This document shows, piece after piece, positions 42,271-50,801 of a stretch of 64,000 nucleotides of DNA. A program made the position numbers and the translations under genes. Numbering within the stretch: the stretch's first letter is position 1; each line of letters begins with the position of its first letter. The stretch is from NCBI GenBank assembly GCA_018817515.1, contig JAHIUD010000003.1, forward strand, positions 62,001 to 126,000, written 5' to 3'. This DNA comes from Pseudomonadota bacterium (GTDB taxonomy: Bacteria; Desulfobacterota; Desulfovibrionia; Desulfovibrionales; Desulfovibrionaceae). The notes under the pieces were generated by a model. That model was given only the letters and a program-made list of their open reading frames with translations. It did not search any database and had not been told where the DNA came from.

Positions 42271-43173
42271 ATGAACCGCAAACCCTACACCATCGCCCTC
42301 ATCCAAACCGGCTGCCGCGAAAGCGCCGAGGAGAACCTGGCCGCGCACCTGGACCTGGCCGAGCGCGCCGCCAGCCTCGGCGCAGACGTCATCTGCCTGC
42401 AAGAGCTCTTCCTGGGGCCCTATTTCTGCCAGCAGGAGGACGCCCGGCTCTTCGATCTGGCCGAGCCCGTGCCCGGCCCCACCACCGCGGCCTTCGCCAA
42501 GCTGGCCAAGAAGACCGGCACTGCCATCGTGGTCTCGGTCTTCGAGAAGCGCGCCCTGGGGCTCTACCACAACACCGCCGCCGTGCTCGGACGCGAGGGC
42601 GAGGTGCTGGGCATCTACCGCAAGATGCACATTCCCGACGACCCCGCCTTCTACGAGAAGTTCTACTTCACCCCCGGCGACCTGGGCTTTTTGGCCGTGG
42701 ACACCCACGTGGGCAGGATCGGCGTGTGCGTGTGCTGGGACCAGTGGTACCCGGAGGCCGCAAGGCTGACGGCCATGAAGGGCGCGGAGGTCATCTTCTA
42801 CCCCACGGCCATCGGCTGGCACCCGGCGGAGAAGGACATCTACGGCGACGAGCAGCGCAACGCCTGGACCACTGTCCAGCGCGGCCACGCCGTGGCCAAC
42901 GGGGTGTACATCGCGGCCGCCAACCGCATCGGATTCGAGAGGCCGCTTGCTGACGGCAACAACGCCCAGGGCGCGGGCATCGAGTTCTGGGGGTCGAGCT
43001 TCGTGGCCGGGCCGGCGGGCGAAATCGACGCCCTGGCCAGCGCCGACGAGGAGACCATCCTGCTTGCCCAGGTGGACCCGGAGCGCATCGAGTTCGTGCG
43101 CCGAGGCTGGCCATTCCTGCGCGACCGGCGCATCGACGCCTACGGCGCGCTGACCAAGAGGTTCGACGACTAG
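42271..43173 (+). CDS. aguB: N-carbamoylputrescine amidase-like nitrilase-family hydrolase
   Basis: This 300-aa carbon-nitrogen hydrolase shows the Glu-Lys-Cys triad: E45 (CLQELFLGPYFC), K118 (YRKMHIPDDP) and C155 (VCVCWDQWYPE). The sequence CWDQWYPEAARL and the length are those of AguB, which makes putrescine from N-carbamoylputrescine. It is cytoplasmic. The expected partner agmatine deiminase is not in the window, so the substrate could differ. The CgeB-like gene follows by 37 bp. Confidence 0.88.
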   Translation: MNRKPYTIALIQTGCRESAEENLAAHLDLAERAASLGADVICLQELFLGPYFCQQEDARLFDLAEPVPGPTTAAFAKLAKKTGTAIVVSVFEKRALGLYHNTAAVLGREGEVLGIYRKMHIPDDPAFYEKFYFTPGDLGFLAVDTHVGRIGVCVCWDQWYPEAARLTAMKGAEVIFYPTAIGWHPAEKDIYGDEQRNAWTTVQRGHAVANGVYIAAANRIGFERPLADGNNAQGAGIEFWGSSFVAGPAGEIDALASADEETILLAQVDPERIEFVRRGWPFLRDRRIDAYGALTKRFDD

Positions 43174-43210
43174 GGGAAACGGCCACCAACCGGCTTGCGG
43201 GTGCAAACCC

Positions 43211-44392
43211 ATGCCTGACGTCATGCTCTCCAACGCGCTGCGCCACAGGCACCGCGTCCTGCTGATCCGGCAGGGGTATTACGTCGTTCCCGAGCTTGAA
43301 CGCGCCCTGGCCGCCCTGGGCGTGCCCCTTGCCTGCCTGTCCTATGCCCACAACGCCGGCTTTCTCAAGCAGCTCTACCAGAGCGTGGCCAGCTTCCGGC
43401 CCACGATCCTGCTCACGGTCAACCACATCGGGTTGGACGGACAGGGAGAGGTGCTGGACTTTCTGCGCCAGGGCCGCGTGGCAGTGGCGAGCTGGTTGGT
43501 GGACAACCACGAATTCTACATCCCGCAAGAGGTCAGCACCGAGGCGCGGCTCATGGTCTTCACCTGGAATCCGGAGGCCGTGGCGCGGCTCCTGTCCGGG
43601 CTGGTTCCCCACGCGCAGTACCTGCCCCTGGCCGGAGATCCTGCGGTGTTCACGCCGGGCCACGGCGCACCGGCAGAGCAGCCCGTGGGCTTCGCCGGGG
43701 CCATGTGGGCGGCGCAGATGGTCACGACCATGCGCGCAGGGAGGTTCCCGGCGGAATTTTTGCGGGCCTACCGCACCCTGGCCGCGGAACTGGAGCGCGA
43801 TCCGGGCCTGGAGGTGGACGAGTGCCTGCGCAGGCATGCCCCGGAGCTGTGGACCGCGTATTGCGCCGCAAGCAGGCAGAACCGGCTGCTGCAGGCCGAG
43901 CTGCTGCTTCGCGAGGCCACGCGCCTGCACCGCTTGCGCTGCATCCGCGAACTTATGCCCCTCACCCCCGTAATCATGGGCGAGAAGCTGTGGCGGCGCG
44001 TGCTGGCCAGGCACGGCCTGCCCTTCCTCTGGCAGCCGGAGGTGCCCTACGGAGCCGGGCTCGCCGACTTCTACCGCGGCGTCGCGGTCAACGTGAACGC
44101 CACCAGCCTCAAGTCCCGCGAGGCGCTGAACCAGCGGGTCTTCGACGTGCCGCTGTGCGGCGGGTTCCTGCTCACAGATCATCCGCGGTCGCTTGAGGCC
44201 TGCTTCGAGATCGGCACCGAGGCCGCCTGCTACGAGGGGGCCGACTCGCTGGCCGAGGAGACCCGCCGCTGGCTCGGCGACCCGGCGGGCCGCCGCAGGA
44301 TCAGTCAGGCGGCGCGCAAACGCATCCTGGCCGAGCACACCTACCAGCACCGCGTCGCCAAAATCATCGGGGTCATGGACGCCGCCTTCTAG
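43211..44392 (+). CDS. CgeB-like glycosyltransferase-fold protein
   Basis: This 393-aa protein has the two-lobed fold of CgeB/Glyco_trans_1_2 proteins. The C-terminal block GVAVNVNATSLKSREALNQRVFDVPLCGGFLLTDHPRSLEACFEIG and the end segment RILAEHTYQHRVAKII are typical. Such proteins are common around flagellin and maturation glycosylation loci in Desulfovibrio. It begins MPDVMLSNALRHRHRVLL; there is no signal peptide. The sugar is unknown. An inverted repeat GGGCTGAG/CTCAGCCC flanks the 40 bp after its stop. Confidence 0.75.
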   Translation: MPDVMLSNALRHRHRVLLIRQGYYVVPELERALAALGVPLACLSYAHNAGFLKQLYQSVASFRPTILLTVNHIGLDGQGEVLDFLRQGRVAVASWLVDNHEFYIPQEVSTEARLMVFTWNPEAVARLLSGLVPHAQYLPLAGDPAVFTPGHGAPAEQPVGFAGAMWAAQMVTTMRAGRFPAEFLRAYRTLAAELERDPGLEVDECLRRHAPELWTAYCAASRQNRLLQAELLLREATRLHRLRCIRELMPLTPVIMGEKLWRRVLARHGLPFLWQPEVPYGAGLADFYRGVAVNVNATSLKSREALNQRVFDVPLCGGFLLTDHPRSLEACFEIGTEAACYEGADSLAEETRRWLGDPAGRRRISQAARKRILAEHTYQHRVAKIIGVMDAAF

Positions 44393-44449
44393 GGCTGAGG
44401 CCATGCCAGGAGCCCGCCTGCTTGCCGGCCCAATTCTCAGCCCAACACC

Positions 44450-44479
44450 TTGCGCCTTGCGCCAAGGTTGGTGTATATC
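44450..44479 (+). promoter_or_regulatory. Predicted promoter of the membrane protein gene
   Basis: TTGCGC (44450-44455), an 18-bp spacer containing CTTGCGCCAAGG and TATATC (44474-44479). The same TTGCGCCT-CGCCAAGGT block occurs at 46456 upstream of nifU. Confidence 0.5.
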
Positions 44480-44625
44480 ATTGCAGTTCCGGGGCTGCAC
44501 GCATTTACGTGGCTGATGCGTGAACGCCAACGGCGCACAGACCAGGAGCTTCGACGACGAGAAGGCAAGGGCCTTCCCACTCGGCAGTACCCGGCCGTGC
44601 CGGACAACACCTTCGGAGACAACGT

Positions 44626-45198
44626 ATGATGCAGTTTCTTAAACTCTTGTTCAGCTTCGCACCCTGGATCGCCTTTCTGGCCATCGCCCACGGCAGCCTG
44701 GAACGGCTCAAGATCGGCCTTATCGTGGCCGCCGCGCTCACCCTGGCCATGGCCGTGCTGAAGCTGCACCGGGGCGCCATCATGTGGGTGGGCATCGCCT
44801 TCTTTACATATGCCTGCGTGGCCGTGCTGGCCTTCCAGGACATGTGGACCATCCGCAACATGGGCATCCTGGCCAACGGGGCCCTGGCCGCCGGAACCTG
44901 GGTCACCATGTTCCTGGGCATGCCGTTCACGCAGGAATACGCGCGCGAGCACACCGATCCGAGCCTCTGGACGCACCCGGCCTTCATCCGCACCAACATC
45001 ATCCTCACCACTTCCTGGGCTGTGGTGTTCACCCTCAACACCCTGGTGGCCTGGCTCAAGACCTACGACAAGTCATGGCCGGAGTGGAGCTATGAGGCCA
45101 CCTCGTACATCTTCCTGCTCTCTGCCATGATCCTGAGCAACGTGTACCCGGCGATGGTGAAGCGCCGCCGCGAGGCCCAGGCTGCGCAGGCAGACTGA
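44626..45198 (+). CDS. Inner-membrane protein of unknown function
   Basis: This 190-aa protein has five or six hydrophobic helices (for example WIAFLAIAHG, LIVAAALTLAMAVL, MWVGIAFFTYACVAVLAF, IILTTSWAVVFTLNTLVAWL, YIFLLSAMILSNVYPAMV) and a basic C-terminal tail. No domain motif is recognisable. The tail KRRREAQAAQAD ends the protein before a strong terminator. It has its own promoter with a leader of about 140 nt. Function unknown. Confidence 0.75.
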   Translation: MMQFLKLLFSFAPWIAFLAIAHGSLERLKIGLIVAAALTLAMAVLKLHRGAIMWVGIAFFTYACVAVLAFQDMWTIRNMGILANGALAAGTWVTMFLGMPFTQEYAREHTDPSLWTHPAFIRTNIILTTSWAVVFTLNTLVAWLKTYDKSWPEWSYEATSYIFLLSAMILSNVYPAMVKRRREAQAAQAD

Positions 45199-45214
45199 CC
45201 GCCCGCCCCGCGCG

Positions 45215-45251
45215 AAAGAAAAGCCCCGGCCAAACCGGGGCTTTTCTTTTT
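45215..45251. terminator. Bidirectional terminator
   Basis: The 15-bp stem AAAGAAAAGCCCCGG/CCGGGGCTTTTCTTT (45215-45229, 45235-45249) with loop CCAAA has T-runs on both sides. It ends the membrane protein gene and the convergent Ser-rich gene. Confidence 0.92.
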
Positions 45252-45290
45252 GCTGAACGCCGAGGACAGGCCGGATAACCGGCCCGCAGG

Positions 45291-46166
45291 TCACGCATGG
45301 GTGGTCATGCTGGCCCCGCCGCTGGCCGAGCTGCTGCTGGACGTGCTGCTGGAGTCGTTCTCGGCCTGCAGCTTCTCCAGCTGCAACTGCGAGAGCTGCA
45401 CGTTCAAACTGTTCAGCTGCGCCTCCTGGGTCTTCACGGCGTCAGCCTTGGAATCGTCGCCCTTGGCCTCCTGCTTGGCCTTATCAACCTTGGCCTGCAT
45501 GGCCTTGATCTTCGCCTTCATGTCATCAATCTCGTCCTCGAGGTCGCTGACGGTGGTGTCGCTGCTGCTGGAACTGGAGCTGCCGCCGCCGCCAGCGGCC
45601 TTGGCCTGGCCAGAGGCTTGTGCCGTGCTTGAGGAATCCTCCTCCGTGCCAGAGGCGTCTTCGGCAGCGCCGCCGGAGCTCCCGCCGTCCGTGGAGCCGT
45701 CCTTGGAGGAGAGGTCCTTGCCCTCGCTGGAGATGGTCACCGTGTCGCCGCCCGCAGCGCCGCTCGTAGCGCTGGCGCCCACGCCGAGCATGGCCTGGCC
45801 CACGTCCTTGAGGCTGGACATGTCACCGGTCTGGGCGGCCTCGGCGAACTTGCCGGAGATGTAGGCAAAGGCCTCTTTCTGGGTGGGGTCCGTGCTTTCG
45901 CTCGCGCTCTGGGCCAGGTTGTCGGCGATGGTTTGCGCCGTGGCCTTGAAGGCGTCCGTGTCCGTGCTGGCCATCTGCTGCAGCTTGCTCATCATCTGGC
46001 CGAACTGGGACACCTTGGCCTGGTCGGCGTCCTGGGCAGACAGGGCGCTGGTGCCGGAGCTTGTGGCTGCAGTCTGGCCCGCTTCCTGGCTCTTCTTGAT
46101 CTCATCCGATGTCTGTGTACCGAGCAATGCACTTAGCGTTGAACTCGTTGAACTGATATTCATCAT
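45291..46166 (-). CDS. Ser/Ala-rich protein with a C-terminal FlxA-like coiled coil
   Basis: This 291-aa protein begins MMNISSTSSTLSALLG with no signal peptide. The first half is Ser/Thr/Ala/Gln-rich helices (about 40-125) and a central region is almost all Ser/Gly/Asp (about 140-200). A charged coiled coil (about 205-270, DLEDEIDDMKAKIKAMQAKVDKAKQE) is like FlxA-family proteins, and the protein ends in a Ser-run tail. The ATG at 46166 has AAGGAG. A long AT-rich upstream region suggests strong or special regulation. It may be secreted without a signal, as flagellar-type substrates are; this is only a guess. Confidence 0.7.
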   Translation of the reverse strand: MMNISSTSSTLSALLGTQTSDEIKKSQEAGQTAATSSGTSALSAQDADQAKVSQFGQMMSKLQQMASTDTDAFKATAQTIADNLAQSASESTDPTQKEAFAYISGKFAEAAQTGDMSSLKDVGQAMLGVGASATSGAAGGDTVTISSEGKDLSSKDGSTDGGSSGGAAEDASGTEEDSSSTAQASGQAKAAGGGGSSSSSSSDTTVSDLEDEIDDMKAKIKAMQAKVDKAKQEAKGDDSKADAVKTQEAQLNSLNVQLSQLQLEKLQAENDSSSTSSSSSASGGASMTTHA

Positions 46167-46550
46167 GACCAGCTCCTTTATTGCTGTTTCATTGCTTATC
46201 GGCACGACCTTCGTTTACTTTAGATTAGAATTGCATTTACACAAATTTTGCTTCTACTAGAGCACTATTTGATCGTGTAGTATTTAAGACGCACGAGGAA
46301 TACATAAAGTTACACTGAAAATGCATTGCCAGACTTCTTATTTTCTCTTCGCTCAAGATCACCACACCACAGTATTTTGAGCCCTGCGAAATTTCCCGTC
46401 GAAAGCGCCTGGCATCTGTCTTGCGACCCGCGTCCACAAACTTTCGCCTGCCCCCTTGCGCCTCGCGCCAAGGTGCGTATTTTAAAAAAATGCGCCAGGC
46501 CCCCCTGCCGACAGAGAGCCCTGCGCCAATCATCGATCAGGAGTTTCGCC
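46167..46550. other. 384-bp gene-free, AT-rich divergent promoter region
   Basis: The stretch about 46190-46340 is far richer in A+T than its surroundings and holds no gene. It probably drives the minus-strand Ser-rich protein. The right part (46456-46483) carries a nifU promoter candidate. No operator, riboswitch or RNA gene was recognised. Confidence 0.6.
46456..46483 (+). promoter_or_regulatory. Predicted nifU promoter
   Basis: TTGCGC (46456-46461), a 16-bp spacer with CGCCAAGGT and TATTTT (46478-46483). It shares a block with the promoter at 44450 and lies 68 bp from the nifU ATG. Confidence 0.5.
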
Positions 46551-47384
46551 ATGTGGGAATACACGGACATCGTGAAGGAACATTTTCTCAATCCGAAGAA
46601 CGTCGGCGAGATGAAGGACGCCTCCTGCGTAGGCGAGGTGGGCTCCATCGCCTGCGGAGACGCGCTCAAGCTGTTCCTCAAGATCGAGGACGGCATCATC
46701 CGTGACGCCAGCTTCCAGACCTTCGGCTGCGCCAGCGCCATCGCCTCCAGCTCCGCCCTGACGGAACTGGTCAAGGGCAAGACCGTGGACGAGGCCATGA
46801 AGATCACCAACAAGGACATCGCCGCGGCCCTGGGCGGCCTGCCCAAGGAGAAGATGCACTGCTCGGTCATGGGCGAGGAGGCGCTGGAGGCGGCCATCAA
46901 GTCCTATCGTGGCGAGGACGTGGGCAGCCATGAGCATTCCGAGGGCGAGATCGTCTGCGAATGCTTCGGCGTCACCGACGAGCAGATTTTGCACGCCGTG
47001 CGCGAGAACGACCTCAAGACCATCGAGGACGTGACCTACTACACCAAGGCTGGCGGCGGCTGCGCCAAGTGCCACGAGAAGATCGAGGCGCTCATCGCCC
47101 AGGCCAGAGGCGAGGCCGCGCCCACGCCCGCCCCGGCGCCCAAGAAGCTCTCCAACCTCCAGCGCATGAAGCTCATCGAGGAGGTGCTGGAAAAGGAGAT
47201 CCGCCCGCGCCTGCAGCTCGACGGCGGCGACATCGAGCTGGCCGACATCGACGGGCTCACCGTGGTGGTGAACCTGCGCGGCCGCTGCACTGGCTGCCCG
47301 GCCAGCCAGGCCACGGTACAGGGCACGGTGCAGGGTATCCTGCGCGAGAAGGTCGACCCGGAAATCGTGGTGCGGGAGGCATAA
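46551..47384 (+). CDS. nifU: Fe-S cluster scaffold NifU
   Basis: This 277-aa three-domain scaffold matches NifU and not the short IscU. The N-terminal IscU-like domain (about 1-125) has ACGDALKLFL and FGCASAIASSSALTEL. A central BFD-like [2Fe-2S] domain follows (IVCECFGVTDEQIL and GGGCAKCHEKI). The C-terminal Nfu domain contains GRCTGCPASQATVQ (CxxC). It builds clusters from sulfur given by NifS, whose gene follows after 3 bp. The ATG at 46551 follows CAGGAG. In Desulfovibrio the pair serves general cluster synthesis. Confidence 0.96.
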   Translation: MWEYTDIVKEHFLNPKNVGEMKDASCVGEVGSIACGDALKLFLKIEDGIIRDASFQTFGCASAIASSSALTELVKGKTVDEAMKITNKDIAAALGGLPKEKMHCSVMGEEALEAAIKSYRGEDVGSHEHSEGEIVCECFGVTDEQILHAVRENDLKTIEDVTYYTKAGGGCAKCHEKIEALIAQARGEAAPTPAPAPKKLSNLQRMKLIEEVLEKEIRPRLQLDGGDIELADIDGLTVVVNLRGRCTGCPASQATVQGTVQGILREKVDPEIVVREA

Positions 47385-47387
47385 CCC

Positions 47388-48605
47388 ATGAGCGCACAGA
47401 ACGTCGTCTACCTGGACAACAACGCCACCACCCGCGTGGCCCCGGAAGTGCTCGAGGCCATGCTGCCCTTCTTCTCCGAGCGCTATGGCAACCCGTCCTC
47501 CATGCACGCCTTCGGCGGCAGCGTGGGCAGCGAGATGCGCCAGGCCCGCGAAAGCCTTGCCGACCTGCTCGGCTGCGGCACCGACGAGATCATCTTCACC
47601 TCCTGCGGCACCGAGAGCGACAACACCGCCATCCGCTCGGCCCTGACGGCCCAGCCCGAGAAGCGGCACATCGTGACCACCCGCGTGGAGCACCCGGCCG
47701 TGCTGTCCCTGTGCAAGTTCCTGGAGCGCAGCCAGGGCTACCGCGTGACCTACCTGGGCGTGGACGCCGAGGGCAAGCTCGACATGCAGGAGCTCACCGA
47801 CAGCTTGAACGACGACACGGCCATCGTCAGCATCATGTGGGCCAACAACGAGACCGGCGTCATCTTCCCCATCGAGCAGATCGCCGAGCTGACCCGCAGC
47901 CGGGGCATCATGCTGCACACCGACGCCGTGCAGGCCGTGGGCAAAATCCCCATGCAGCTCTCCAAGACCGGCGTGGACATGCTCTCGCTCTCCGGCCACA
48001 AGCTGCACGCGCCCAAGGGCGTGGGCGCGCTCTTTGTCCGCCGCAAGCTGCCCTACCGCCCGTACCTCATCGGCGGGCACCAGGAGCACGGCAAGCGCGC
48101 CGGGACCGAGAACACCACCGGCATCATCGCGCTGGGCGCTGCGGCAAAGGCCGCCAAGGCCCACCTGCCAAGCGAGAACACCACTGTCCGCGCCCTGCGC
48201 GACCGCCTGGAGAGCGCCCTGCTGGCGAGCGTGCCGGACAGCCGCTTGAACGGCCACAAGACCGAGCGCCTGCCCAACACCAGCAACATCAGCTTCAAGT
48301 ACATCGAGGGCGAAGCCATCCTGCTCCTGCTCGACCAGCTGGGCATCGCCGCCAGCTCGGGCTCGGCCTGCACGTCGGGGTCGCTGGAACCCTCGCACGT
48401 GCTGCGCGCCATGGGCGTGCCCTTCACCTTCGCCCACGGGTCCATCCGCTTCTCGCTCTCGCGCTACACCACGGACGCGGATGTGGACTACGTCATCAAG
48501 AACGTGCCGCAGATCATCGAGACCCTGCGCAAGATCTCGCCCTACAAGCAGGGCGCAGCCGACCCGCTGTCCCCGCTGGACTCCAAGCCCCCCTGCGGGT
48601 GCTAG
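47388..48605 (+). CDS. nifS: Cysteine desulfurase NifS
   Basis: This 405-aa PLP enzyme has the cofactor lysine K205 (SLSGHKLHAPKGVG) and the catalytic cysteine C328 (SSGSACTSGSLEPSHVL). The mobile loop and early signature DNNATTRVAPEV are typical of NifS. It removes sulfur from cysteine for NifU. It starts 3 bp after nifU, and a terminator follows. The C-terminus ends PPCGC, a short Cys-containing tail. Confidence 0.97.
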   Translation: MSAQNVVYLDNNATTRVAPEVLEAMLPFFSERYGNPSSMHAFGGSVGSEMRQARESLADLLGCGTDEIIFTSCGTESDNTAIRSALTAQPEKRHIVTTRVEHPAVLSLCKFLERSQGYRVTYLGVDAEGKLDMQELTDSLNDDTAIVSIMWANNETGVIFPIEQIAELTRSRGIMLHTDAVQAVGKIPMQLSKTGVDMLSLSGHKLHAPKGVGALFVRRKLPYRPYLIGGHQEHGKRAGTENTTGIIALGAAAKAAKAHLPSENTTVRALRDRLESALLASVPDSRLNGHKTERLPNTSNISFKYIEGEAILLLLDQLGIAASSGSACTSGSLEPSHVLRAMGVPFTFAHGSIRFSLSRYTTDADVDYVIKNVPQIIETLRKISPYKQGAADPLSPLDSKPPCGC

Positions 48606-48630
48606 GGCAGCAACAGGCCTGACAAAGCAG

Positions 48631-48674
48631 AACGGCCTGGGCGGGGTGCTCCCGTCCAGGCCGTTATTTTTTTG
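48631..48674. terminator. Terminator after nifS
   Basis: The stem AACGGCCTGG/CCAGGCCGTT (48631-48640, 48656-48665) is followed by ATTTTTTT. It probably serves nifS alone, because the minus-strand side lacks a T-run. Confidence 0.8.
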
Positions 48675-48682
48675 CGTCGGCG

Positions 48683-50587
48683 TCACTTACCCTTTTTCAG
48701 CTTGAGGAAACCCTCCATGAGCGGGGCCAGATCCTTCTTCGCGATATACTGGCCGAACAGATAGTAGGCGAAGATGAGTTCCCGGTCGTAGGAAAAGGCC
48801 ATGGTCTTGTCGTTCGGGAATTTGCCCGGATTGGCCATCAGATAGCGGTACGTGTTGACATAGCCGCCCTTGTCTTCATTCTTCTCGATTTCCTTTGCGG
48901 CCTCCTTGCGCAGGTATTCCATGAAGCTGTTGTCGAATTTGTAGGCCGGGCGGGCATAGACAACCAGCTTAACGTCCCCGTTGGCACCCTGGTAGTAGCC
49001 AAGGGTGAGGTTGCGGTTGAGGTCGTCCTCACGCATGGTGTCGAACTTGTGGCGGGCGTGGACCTCCAGTTCGTCCTGTTCTATCTGGTATTCCGCCTTG
49101 AGCCCGGTCGCGTTGCAGTGGTCGAGCCAACATTTCCCATCCGTCACGTGCCGTTGGGCCGGGTCCAGCTGGACCCATTGCTTCAAGAGCCTGCCTGCAT
49201 GCCCTTTCAGGACGCCGTAGTCCCCGAACTTGAGCCTGGGGTCATAGCCCGCGTCGGAGATGACCAGGAAGTCGACCCCACGCTCCAACAGGGCGAGGGC
49301 GCCCAGATTCTCGCTGTGCCCGCCATCGCCCAGGATGTACCAGGAGCGCTGCACGGATTTGCCCTCCGGGTGCCGGATGCACGGGCAGTCCGCAGTGATC
49401 GCCTCGTCCGCCTTGACAGGGGCGGATCGTCCCAGGGTCGCGTTGCCGTAGCCCGACTCGCACATGGCCGCCTTTTCCACGAAGTAGGCGTCGCGCCCGC
49501 ATTGCTGTGTCGAGTTGTTCCAGGCAACGTCCGGCAGGCTCAGCTTCCACTCCATGAGGTTGAGCGGAATGTCCAGGATGCTCTCCGGGAGCACGGCTCC
49601 GGCGATGGCCATGGCGTGGGACACGGTCAGGGAGGGGAAGGCCTCCTTGTCGAAGGTGCGGGAGAACCCGGCATGGTCGCCGAAGGAGCCGCAATAGTCC
49701 GTGTTGCCGCAGTCGGCGATGGTGCTAACGCCCAGGGGCGTGATCTGGAAGGGGAAATGGCGCTCGGCTTGGCCGATGCCGCCAGCGCTGTGGGTAGAGT
49801 TGAAGATGACGAAGGGGACCTTGGTGTCGGACTTCGCCAATGTCGACAGGAACATGTCCCGCCTGAGCAGGTTATGCTCCAGGAGCATATCGCGCCACGC
49901 ATTGCGCACGTAGTAGCCGGAGAACAAGCCGTACGGGTCGGTGAGGATGGTGCTTTTGCGCGTCTCCGGCAAAGCGGGCACATAGGTGTTGTTCAGTATG
50001 CAGAGCGCCTTGTTCTTGCATTTGCACAGGCTCGACTTGCGCTCGGAGTCGTCGCAGAAATCGTCCGTCTCGCGATTGAGCACTGTGGCGTTGAGCTGCT
50101 CAAAGAACTCGCGTGGCGAGGTGAGCGTGGCGTTGACCGCCAGGGTGCCCATGGCCCAGGAGCCGCCGGACACGGCGGAGATGTAGCTGACGTTGTCCAA
50201 TAGCGAGGTGTCCTTGTCGGCGGCTGTGGCGTTATCGGCCGTACTGTTGGAAAAGTCACCGCTGCGCGTTGCCTCCAGCCCGCTCAACAAACCCAGTTGG
50301 AAGGCGTTGGAGCGGATGCCCCCCCCGGAAAGTCCCAACCCGATAAGCTTCTCCGGGCGCCCCTGCTCGGACACAGTGCCAAGCGCGGCGGTATTCTTCA
50401 GACGCTTGCTGATGATCTCGAACTCAGCCTTGAAATACTCTTCAGGATATCGGGCCCTGGTGTTCGGATCGTAGAAGAAGGTGTAGCGGCCCTGGTCCGC
50501 CGTATGCGGGGGGAACTTGGCCTGGCTGCAGCCCGCAAGCCACAGGACAGCGCAGCACAGCATAACACAGATACATCTTGCGCGCAT
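48683..50587 (-). CDS. Patatin/cPLA2-like phospholipase lipoprotein
   Basis: This 634-aa protein has a lipobox (AVLWLAGC) and a catalytic domain with GLGLSGGGIRSNAFQLGLL (oxyanion glycines) and AVSGGSWAMG, where the Ser is the candidate nucleophile. The dyad Asp is probably in LGDGGHSENLG. This arrangement is closer to cytosolic phospholipase A2 than to classic GxSxG lipases. It is Cys-rich. Base composition is visibly lower in GC than the neighbours, suggesting transfer. The start at 50587 follows GGAGG. It stands alone between two terminators and is probably anchored facing the periplasm or outside. Confidence 0.82.
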   Translation of the reverse strand: MRARCICVMLCCAVLWLAGCSQAKFPPHTADQGRYTFFYDPNTRARYPEEYFKAEFEIISKRLKNTAALGTVSEQGRPEKLIGLGLSGGGIRSNAFQLGLLSGLEATRSGDFSNSTADNATAADKDTSLLDNVSYISAVSGGSWAMGTLAVNATLTSPREFFEQLNATVLNRETDDFCDDSERKSSLCKCKNKALCILNNTYVPALPETRKSTILTDPYGLFSGYYVRNAWRDMLLEHNLLRRDMFLSTLAKSDTKVPFVIFNSTHSAGGIGQAERHFPFQITPLGVSTIADCGNTDYCGSFGDHAGFSRTFDKEAFPSLTVSHAMAIAGAVLPESILDIPLNLMEWKLSLPDVAWNNSTQQCGRDAYFVEKAAMCESGYGNATLGRSAPVKADEAITADCPCIRHPEGKSVQRSWYILGDGGHSENLGALALLERGVDFLVISDAGYDPRLKFGDYGVLKGHAGRLLKQWVQLDPAQRHVTDGKCWLDHCNATGLKAEYQIEQDELEVHARHKFDTMREDDLNRNLTLGYYQGANGDVKLVVYARPAYKFDNSFMEYLRKEAAKEIEKNEDKGGYVNTYRYLMANPGKFPNDKTMAFSYDRELIFAYYLFGQYIAKKDLAPLMEGFLKLKKGK

Positions 50588-50735
50588 GGGAACCTCCACC
50601 GTTGAGGGTTCACAATCATGGCGTGGGCGTGATGCACTGCTGGGGGGATCATCGCGCCGACATCCAGGCAGGCTGTATCGCGCATATGCTATTCCATGTT
50701 CGCGTGCAAGTGGGTGCGGCAACATCCCCCGCACG

Positions 50736-50774
50736 AAAAAAGTCCCCGGCAGGATAACCGCCAGGGACTTTTTG
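50736..50774. terminator. Terminator of acs (probably bidirectional)
   Basis: The stem AAAAAGTCCC/GGGACTTTTT (50737-50746, 50764-50773) has an inner loop. It lies downstream of acs, whose stop is at 50802. Confidence 0.8.
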
Positions 50775-50801
50775 CTCCGGGGAGCTTTAGGGCACCCCGC
50801 C

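Noticed and set aside
44392..44443. Inverted repeat GGGCTGAG/CTCAGCCC after the CgeB-like gene as a terminator
   Set aside because: The loop is long (36 bp) and no T-run follows; it may be chance or a weak structure.
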